64,000 bases of DNA from Pseudocercospora fijiensis CIRAD86 (lineage: Eukaryota > Ascomycota > Dothideomycetes > Mycosphaerellales > Mycosphaerellaceae), in assembly GCF_000340215.1 (NCBI RefSeq), contig NW_006921540.1:2285728-2349727 (forward strand), given 5' to 3'. Positions 56,945 to 64,000 of the stretch are shown here, in pieces (within the stretch, counting starts at the first letter, position 1; the number at the start of each line of letters is the position of its first letter). The notes under the pieces were generated by a model. The model was not told the origin of the DNA, made no database searches, and saw only the letters and a list, made by a program, of their open reading frames with translations. Both the position numbers and the translations under genes were made by a program.

Positions 56945-58141
56945 ATGGACGAGAAGATGGAAGACCGCCGGTCGATGGAGTCCGGCAGCAGATCGACGTC
57001 GAGCTCTGCCAGCGGGGAGAATCACGAACTTCTAAGCAAAGACGAACGCCGTGACCGCGACCTGGAGTCGCAAGCACCAGATGCCGCAAAGGAAGAAGCA
57101 CCACCTGTGGAATACACCACGAGCACGCTCAAGAAACTGCTCTATCTGGGCCTCTACTTCCTTCTCAACCTGGCAGTCACATTATCAAACAAAGCTCTCC
57201 TGAGAAAAGTGAGCATGCCCTCTCGGCATCCCAGCCTCGACGTCTCTGGCTGACGCGATATCAGGCTTCGTATCCTTGGCTTCTAACATTCTCTCACGCC
57301 TTCAGCACCAGCATTGGCTGCTCATTGCTCCTGGCGACGGGCCAGATGAAGCTTTCCAAGCTCACAGTACGCGAGAACTTGACTCTGGTAGCTTTCTCCA
57401 CCCTCTTCACTTTGAACATCGCCATCAGCAATGTATCGCTGTACGTTTATACCAAACTTGCAGCCATGGTAATGGTCACCTGACGAACATCCTAGTGCTC
57501 TTGTTTCCGTTCCCTTCCACCAGGTTGTGCGCTCAACAACTCCAGTAGCCACGATTCTGATCTACAGAGTCGTCTACAATCGATCATACTCACGCGACAC
57601 CTACATCTCGATGATTCCACTCATTCTTGGTGTCGGCCTGGCCACATTTGGTGACTACTATTTCACCGCAATGGGATTCAGCCTGACCTTTCTTGGCGTC
57701 ATCCTCGCTGCGATCAAAGGTGTAGCTACGAATCGCCTGATGACAGGCTCTCTCAAGCTGCCCGCCATGGAGGTCCTCTTTCGAATGTCTCCTCTTGCTG
57801 CGCTGCAATGTCTCTTATACGCGGCTGGCAGCGGTGAGATTACGAAACTGCAGGCCGCCTCGACAGGCCTCCTCACAACCAGCTTTCTCATCGGCATCAC
57901 TGCAAATGCTCTCATGGCATTTGGCCTCAATCTTGTCTCTTTCCAGACAAACAAAGTAGCTGGAGCTCTCACCATATCGGTCTGCGGCAATGTCAAGCAA
58001 TGCTTGACCATCATTCTCGGCATCATTCTGTTCAACGTGCGAATAGCGCCATTGAATGGATTGGGCATGTTGGTGGCAATGGCAGGAGCTGCGTACTACA
58101 GCAAAGTCGAGTTTGACCGAAAGAAGGCCTCCAGCACTTGA
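56945..58141 (+). CDS. TPT/DUF250 nucleotide-sugar-type transporter
   Basis: Membrane carrier of the drug/metabolite-transporter superfamily (triose-phosphate translocator branch, SLC35-like). Three exons: 56945-57208, 57265-57440 and 57496-58141, giving 361 residues. A soluble N-terminus of about 60 residues rich in Ser/Glu precedes about ten membrane helices. Typical stretches are LYLGLYFLLNLAVTLSNKAL, SYPWLLTFSHAFSTSIGCSL, ALVSVPFHQVVRSTTPVATI and VAGALTISVCGNVKQCLTII. The exon joins restore LNIAISNVSLALVSVPFHQ, the strongest family signature. It is likely a Golgi antiporter; the substrate cannot be read. Proximity to UDP-glucose dehydrogenase makes UDP-glucuronate, UDP-xylose or UDP-galactose reasonable guesses, not more. 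Confidence 0.9.
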
Positions 58142-58799
58142 GGGTTGCTTGCGTTTCCGTGCGCGTACTGTTCAGCCACGATACCCCTATCATAATGGCG
58201 TTGTCTTGCATTCAGCCCAGTAGTAGTGTAAAGATCCAATGAAGCACCGCATCGCGTGCGTCGTCGAACAGCATCCGGGCCAGAGACTTCTCAAGCCACT
58301 TCTTATCCCCAACGATCATCATTGGGTGGGTGACGGGGGCTAGTTATGGTGCGATGAGCCAAAATGGCCCTAGCTCAGGACAAGCTTGGCACTATTTCTG
58401 CTCATCCCCAGCTAATCTCTCTGGGCCATCTATGGTGGCACCCGGCGTCCTTGATCTTTATTAATCTTTCACCACCGTCCGATAGTCTGATCGACTACCA
58501 GACAAGATGAGATTGCGAGGATCTGCAAGGCGTTCAGCCTTGGACACCCACAAAAAGAGGTGTGAAGACTATCAGACTAGATGAGATTGCGAGGATCTGC
58601 AAGGCGTTCAGCCTTGGACACCCACAAAAAGAGGTGTGAACTAGTAGAACTCCCGAGTACTGCATGACGTCCAAAGGCCGCGGGCCTCGCAAGTCAAAAT
58701 GTCTACTGCAAGGCACCATACTGTAGCTTTGGCAGTGAGAGATCGATCACTTAACTTCATACATTCCACGGCGACCCTCGGATACAAACGCTTATCGTC
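58142..58799. promoter_or_regulatory. Upstream region of the second glycosyltransferase-like gene
   Basis: 650 bp with no gene other than the short upstream frame at its end. A 74-bp tandem duplication occupies 58493-58640. Confidence 0.45.
58493..58640. repeat. 74-bp tandem duplication
   Basis: Two head-to-tail 74-bp copies beginning GACTACCAGAC and GACTATCAGAC and ending AAAAAGAGGTGTGAA. They differ at two or three positions, so the duplication is young. Confidence 0.9.
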
Positions 58800-58820
58800 A
58801 TGTGTATGGCGCTACTATGA
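58800..58820 (+). promoter_or_regulatory. Upstream open reading frame overlapping the start by ATGA
   Basis: A six-codon frame, ATG TGT ATG GCG CTA CTA TGA, ends so that its TGA overlaps the ATG of the main gene (ATGA at 58817-58820). Such an arrangement can limit initiation or allow re-initiation at the main start, if transcription begins upstream of 58800. Confidence 0.5.
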
Positions 58821-60385
58821 GACTTCTAAGCTTCCCGCCTACCTTGCGTGAGGCTGTTGAGCTTCACATACAACGACTGCAATTGAGACAGCTTAACCTG
58901 GGGAGCGAGGACACAGATCAGCTTCTTCGTAATGAGAAAGAAGTTCCGGCCCACCTACCGCAGCATCGACTGCTGAACCACCAGACCAAACGGACTGGCG
59001 TAATTGTGTTCATTGCTGGCCTTCTCTTGATCATTCTTGCAGCCTCGTACCCTGCTAAGCGCTTATCGTCAACCTCAAAGATCCACATACCTGGGACAAA
59101 ATATTCTCCAGGGCAACCCAACGCCGAGGATCATTATCTCCAGATCATATTGCCGACTCGATTGAACACGACAGAATCGTGCAAGACTCTGCTGACCGGA
59201 GCCGTCCTCAACTACCCTTCTCCATGGGTGGTCAACTGGCAGGAAAAGCATGAGTGGCAGGGCAATGCGGTTGACCCAACCCTAGCCAAACTCGAGAGCA
59301 TCTTCAATCTGCTGAAGAATAAAAGCCCCAAGCACGAGAACGATACTGCGGTCGTTCTTGCGAATCCGAATACTTGGTTCCAGCTCCGACCAGAGGTGCT
59401 AATCAGTCGATACTGGGATCTGCAACACGAACAAGCACAGTCTCTGAAGAAGAAGTTTGATGAGACCACCCTTCGAATGGGAGGTATCGAGCCTAAGGTC
59501 CTAATCACTGCTCAAAATGCCTGTCAATCGATGCACTCCGAAGGCTCAGGCTGCATCGCATTTCAAGCACCGAACAAGTCACCTCGCTACATCAGTCACT
59601 TCCTATTGATTGGCAAACTCTCCGATCTCAGGATAGTCTACCATCATGCAGTCGCTCGCGCCAGAGCCGCTCTCGCTGCCAACGAAGCTATAGACGAACA
59701 CAGCATTTTCGCCCATCTCTACAGCCAGCAAGAGTCGCACAGAAAATCGCTTCCCAAACGCGCAGCGATAGAGCAAGAGCTACATCACGATCACGAAACC
59801 TATCGAAAAGACTTTGGTCTCTACGCAGAGTTCTCCGGCTCCTTATCATACACAGCGAGCTCGAATTCCCTCTCAGACGAGGCAATATGGGTCCACCACG
59901 ACCCTCTCAAAGGCGCCTCCAAGAAGTCTTTACCCAAAGACATCTCCACTTCGCCTCCACCATTCTGGACCATCTTCGGCTCCAACCCCAAATGGTCCTC
60001 TCGGCCCTGGACATCAGTTCCCTTCCTGATGAACAAATCCGCCAAAAAAATCCCTGTCCTCATCCAACGCGCCGAGGACGCTGCGCCTTCTTTCGCGAGC
60101 ATATGGTATGAGAAGCTATGGTTCCATCCTCACGGACGAGAATTATTGGATCATTATGCGTTCACTTCCTATATTCCTTCTGCGATCTTGAAGGATAAGT
60201 GGAGAGGGGATCAGGAGATTCGATTTTGGCCTCCGGTTTTTTCGAAGCCGGGTTTCACGACGGATGATAATAAGTTTCAGAGGTGGGCTAATAAGAAGGG
60301 TGAGGGCATTTGTGGGAAGGATGTTGCGGATCCTGAGCAGATTTTTCTTGATGGGAGCGGTGCGTGGTTGGATCCTAGGCCGTGA
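58817..60385 (+). CDS. Diverged glycosyltransferase-like paralogue lacking the DxD
   Basis: 522 residues, single exon, first in-frame ATG at 58817. Type II membrane protein with the anchor at about residues 61-76 (GVIVFIAGLLLIILAASYPA). The layout follows the protein at 47.5-49.0 kb: YLQIILPTRLNTTESCKTLL, then VVLANPNTWFQLRPEVLISR, and near the end WFHPHGRELLDHYA and KGEGICGKDVADPEQIF. Where the other copy has D-A-Y-D, this one has A-N-P-N, so the acidic metal-binding residues are gone. The middle part is also poorly conserved (missing the WLNSGT motif). It may be a catalytically inactive relative. It has a short upstream reading frame. Confidence 0.75.
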   Translation: MRLLSFPPTLREAVELHIQRLQLRQLNLGSEDTDQLLRNEKEVPAHLPQHRLLNHQTKRTGVIVFIAGLLLIILAASYPAKRLSSTSKIHIPGTKYSPGQPNAEDHYLQIILPTRLNTTESCKTLLTGAVLNYPSPWVVNWQEKHEWQGNAVDPTLAKLESIFNLLKNKSPKHENDTAVVLANPNTWFQLRPEVLISRYWDLQHEQAQSLKKKFDETTLRMGGIEPKVLITAQNACQSMHSEGSGCIAFQAPNKSPRYISHFLLIGKLSDLRIVYHHAVARARAALAANEAIDEHSIFAHLYSQQESHRKSLPKRAAIEQELHHDHETYRKDFGLYAEFSGSLSYTASSNSLSDEAIWVHHDPLKGASKKSLPKDISTSPPPFWTIFGSNPKWSSRPWTSVPFLMNKSAKKIPVLIQRAEDAAPSFASIWYEKLWFHPHGRELLDHYAFTSYIPSAILKDKWRGDQEIRFWPPVFSKPGFTTDDNKFQRWANKKGEGICGKDVADPEQIFLDGSGAWLDPRP

Positions 60386-61349
60386 ATTTTCTACGCACAA
60401 AGTTCTTTTGCGAAGTGTTTCGTGTATCGATGGTTTGATCGGCTCTGATCCTCTCCACAGCAATCGCCTTCTCCCTTTCACCAAGAAACTTCGCCCTCAT
60501 AACGTTATCTGGCAAGAAGAGTCCCACAGCAAAGCCCATAGGATGGAAGTTCGTCTGAGCGTCATGAACTACTGCCTCCAATGATGCCCACGAGCAATGC
60601 TACCGATTCCATGTCCACTCTGTCCAATCGAGATGATCGTCGATCAATTCGTATACATAAACCCAGTGCTCAAGGCCTGTTCATGCCTCGTGTACCACAT
60701 CGAAGGTATAAGATATCCACCAGGAATGATCGGTGCATCAAGTTCTCAGAGCAAGACTCGGAGGAAATTAAAGACAGGAAATGATCGCACGAATGCCGGG
60801 CCAATGAGAACACAACCTCAGAATCGCAGCTATATCTTCACCGTCCGCAAGGACTTCCTTTGCGCCTTCCAGAAGAGCTTCCCGAGTACATATTCTTGAC
60901 GATGGCCAGCCTCGCTGCAGAGTGAGTAGAAGGCTTCGAAGTTCCTTTCTTGATAGCCCTGTTCTCGGGAATTGCGGTACAAGAAACTAGCTATGGCAAC
61001 TGATAAACACGGCAAGGGGACTACCTCGTCGATGCGTTCAGGCATTCATCTTGCCCAAGAAACAAAACCAGGTGATGTGCTTACCAATGGCTGCAGTGAA
61101 GCTCGCAATTGGCCAGTCGACGCAAAGACTTTGTCCTTGTGGCATGTGATAATGGATTCGGCCTAGAAGCATGTGAGTAAGTGAAGTGAGCAAGGCTCCG
61201 GTCAATATTCATGTCTCACTATTTGAGCACGTGCAGTGCCTGCTCACTTCTTGATTGACTGCTACGACCTGCGCTGAAATAGTCTTGCGTGCAAATTGAC
61301 TAGACACCGCTCGTCAGCAGATCGTACGCCAGCAGCACAGGAGCCAAGC
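60386..61349. other. Gene-free stretch
   Basis: 960 bp between the paralogue and the small gene at 61.4 kb. Small frames at 60581-60899 and 60972-61166 have no supporting features. Confidence 0.5.
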
Positions 61350-62145
61350 ATGGCTGTTCAAAGAAACAAGCCGATCAAGCAGCGTCCACGTTCGATCGTA
61401 AGTCGAAAAATCAATCTGGTCCAATGCCTTGCCTGGAACCTGATATCTTTAGATCTCTTCCAAGACCTCCGCCAATCGTCAAGACCAGCATGCACTTACC
61501 AAGAGCTACCAATACTGTCACAAAGTCATCAACACGGCAGAACTGCTCGAGATGATCCTGCTTGCCTTCTTCACATCAGAGAATGCCGACGTAGCAGCAC
61601 AGAAGGCCTTGTTAAAGATCCAAGAGGTCGGCCGTGTCTTTCAAGACGCTGTCAAGAGCTCTGTCAAGCTGCAAAGAAACCTGTGCTTTCTTCCAGATCC
61701 GAGCAAGAGACTGTACAGCGGCGAACCCTTCGTCGCGCCCTTGCTTTTGCCATACGAGTCCTCGAAGATCCACCGTCCAATCTTTAGCTTCGTATACAAT
61801 TCCTCTTCTTCACCTTTCCGACCTAGCTCTGGAGCCGCCTTTGCAATCAAGATCACAGAAAAGCGCCTTGCGCCGAAGGAGGCCGAGAGTTGGCAGAAGA
61901 TGCTGGTGATGCAAAATGCCAAGGATGTCTACTGGGTCACTGTTGCGAGGCTGCCTTTCTTGGGCCTGATCCCTAAGCATTCCGTTGATGTCAAGTGCGG
62001 CCCCGACACGACAGCTGGAGAGCTAATGCGACTGGCGAGGGAAAAGTTTTGGAACAATGGGATTCGAGATATTGATGTGGGCCGGGAAGGAAGAGAGGAG
62101 TTTGAGACGGCTGGTGGGCGTGAGAACAATGCGATCGTGTTGTGA
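61350..62145 (+). CDS. Small hypothetical protein, F-box-like family of Dothideomycetes
   Basis: Exons 61350-61397 and 61453-62145, with a 55-nt intron (GTAAGT...TTTAG), give 246 residues. The first exon encodes a basic tail (MAVQRNKPIKQRPRSI). The second starts with a disordered piece and then the F-box-like module HKVINTAELLEMILLAFF, followed by QEVGRVFQDAVKSSVKLQRN and LCFLPDP, a typical series in large Dothideomycete families of unknown role. A second part has ESWQKMLVMQ and DTTAGELMRLAREKF. A role as a substrate adaptor of an SCF ubiquitin ligase is only inference. A fragment of a relative lies at 45.1-45.6 kb. Confidence 0.65.
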
Positions 62146-62764
62146 GGTGGCTGATGGTTGGGAATATATATCTTGAATTTCCTCCAATGGTATCTTTGGG
62201 CAAAAGCATCTTCGACAGAGTCTTTGGTCTCGGCCTGATCTTCCAGACCACAAGATGAAATTCATGACCACTCTTGCTCGTATAAGACGCCGACGGCTCC
62301 TCACAATTCGAATGACCGTCTGAGCTCGCCATGCGACTACCACAGTCTGACGAGTCCATGGCGCTTCGCATTCAAATGCGGTAGATTCTGTCCCGAATAC
62401 GAAAATTCATTCCGAATCCCTTGTTTTACACGTAGAACTGACTGTATTCATACCTCCAGCCCTAATCAAGTACCAGTCCAGTCCAGGCTGACGCCGAGGG
62501 CTCCCTGACCGTCACCGTCACTGCCAGCACGGAAGAGCTTCCCGGCCACGACTTTCTTCACCTGGCGCATTTGAGGCGGCGGGATTTGTGGCATCGTCAA
62601 ATAACAACACCGTGACCACGTCCGGGTTCAGAGTGTTCGGCAACCAGCTAGTGTGAACGAAAGACTCTGGCGAGTTGGAGGAACTGTGGTAGGCTGAGCC
62701 GACAGATCCCCTGTGAAAACTCGTCGCCATCCGGCGTTCGTCGGCTAAACAGGGATCAACCCCT
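62146..62764. other. Gene-free stretch
   Basis: About 600 bp of ordinary composition before the sequence changes to RIP-type at 62765. No supported gene. Confidence 0.5.
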
Positions 62765-64000
62765 ATAGTGTCCACTTAGTTAGTATATAGAAGCCGCTCT
62801 ATAGGTGAATGAATAGGCCTTAATTGGACTCGGTTGTAGGTACGTTAAACCCCTTCGAGTAGCTTAGCTATTGCCGCCGCTATCGGCCTCTATATATAAC
62901 TTAATTATCTTTATATTTCTAAACTTAATTCTGCTAAGAAGTATATAACAATAGCGAGCTTCTAGGCCTTCGTAGAAGATAGTTATAACGACGATAAAGG
63001 TAATAATTAGCTAGATATATCTACTAGTTTAATAGACGACGATAAGTTAAATACTAATTAGCTAACTAGAGGAAGAGAGCCGATATTTAAGAAGGTAGGA
63101 AAACCCCTACTAAGCGGTATAGATAATAAGGGTTTAGTAGTCGTAGAAGGGAATAATTGTAAGAAGGGTATATTAGTAGGTAGATAGGGTAGTAGTAGGT
63201 ATAGGTAGTATTCGATAAGGAACTAGAAAGAGAGAGAGGAAGGCGGGCAAGTTAGCCTACTACTAAGCGCTAAGCCCTGCCTAAGGCATTAAGACCCTAG
63301 CTTTACTCGAGCCTAGTTATATGCTAATTACGTATAACCTCTTTAGTCCTAATATACGCTTCCTTTCTAAAGGCCGCGCCCTCGTAGCCGGTCTTTGTTC
63401 TAATCTTAACCTCTATCGCTACTAACTTAGTAGATCTAATAAGCCGCTTAGTCCGCGCTAAATTAAACGCTTAACTACCTAATTATATAACCGTATTAAA
63501 CCTTACCTCTAATATAATGTCTAACTTCTAACTGCGCTATTACTACTGCTATAGTAATAATAAGGTGTTATATAGCTATATAAATTAAAGGCTAGCAACT
63601 AATTACAATACGAGCGTACCTTCCCTACTATAATAGGTAGGTATACAGGGTATTGTAGCACTGCCCCCGTTCTAAGTAAGGTTGTCCGAGTTCTTTGCGT
63701 CTACTCTTAAAAGACCTAGAAATGTCCGCTCCGAGGGTTTATCTGTTTCCGAGGGATTGTTCTTATTATTACGAGGACTATTATTATTCGTAGTTTCGCT
63801 AGCCCTAGTTAGTTAGGTTTAGTAGCCTTTAAGTGTTAATCTTATCTTATTTTTTTAAAAAAAACACGGTTCGTCCGGTTTCTATAGGTAAAGGCTATTA
63901 TAAGTATAGTAGTCGAGGTTCGCCTCGCTTAAAGAGTTAGAAAGATCGAGAAGTAACTTATTATCCGTAAGATCGACCCTAGCTAGCTTAGCTCATAGGT
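62765..64000. mobile_element. RIP-degraded repeat running off the right edge
   Basis: From TAGTGTCCACTTAGTTAG at 62765 on, the sequence becomes TpA-rich and poor in CpA/TpG, with stops in all frames. The abrupt change after ACCCCTA suggests the end of a transposon inserted at a TA. No protein family can be recognised and the other end is outside the window. T-rich and A-rich runs lie near 63850. Confidence 0.6.

Overview
The window looks like a piece of a filamentous ascomycete (Pezizomycotina) nuclear genome, most likely Dothideomycetes. The genes are compact, are split by short GT-AG introns (about 45-115 bp), and are recognisable fungal housekeeping genes. Between them lie long TpA-rich stretches that are poor in CpA and TpG but keep CpG, the footprint of repeat-induced point mutation (RIP). 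The genus assignment is an inference from style only.

Layout. 0.9-16 kb: a gene of unknown function (minus), AP-3 beta (plus), a tRNA nucleotidyltransferase fused in frame to a Tti2-like domain (minus), TRAPP subunit Trs85 (plus), a large disordered protein (minus) and a 0.53-kb inverted-repeat element. 16.2-21.6 kb: a gene-free RIP-marked array of diverged 25-bp palindromic units in higher-order repeats, punctuated by three copies of a richer block. 22.8-31 kb: CEF1/Cdc5, a small mitochondrial-type protein, a tRNA-Ile with intron, a dihydropyrimidinase with a 9-nt exon and a small LP-motif protein. 31-50 kb: cohesin loader SCC2, RNA polymerase I subunit RPA12, deoxyhypusine hydroxylase LIA1, a NECAP-like endocytic protein, SHE9/MDM33, a HAD phosphatase, a fragment of a lineage-type gene, ubiquitin hydrolase YUH1 and a type II membrane glycosyltransferase-like protein. 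50.1-54.2 kb: a RIP-degraded 3.1-kb DNA transposon with long terminal inverted repeats and a 9-bp target duplication, followed by a smaller element. 54.5-62.1 kb: UDP-glucose dehydrogenase, a TPT/DUF250 sugar-nucleotide-type transporter, a diverged second copy of the glycosyltransferase-like family, and a small hypothetical gene. 62.8 kb to the end: another RIP-degraded repeat.

How the genes work together. Most are unrelated core genes arranged in divergent pairs (unknown gene/AP-3 beta, CCA1-TTI2/TRS85, CEF1/small protein, SCC2/RPA12, LIA1/NECAP, UGDH/transporter). AP-3 beta, Trs85 and NECAP all act in vesicle traffic, but nothing shows a functional cluster. The 47-60 kb segment has a sugar-nucleotide and glycosylation flavour: UDP-glucose dehydrogenase, a Golgi-type transporter and two glycosyltransferase-like paralogues. 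The most notable observations are the CCA1-TTI2 fusion, the palindromic higher-order array, the paralogue that lost its DxD motif, the micro-exon that carries part of a metal site, and the dated transposon with a RIP-mutated target duplication.
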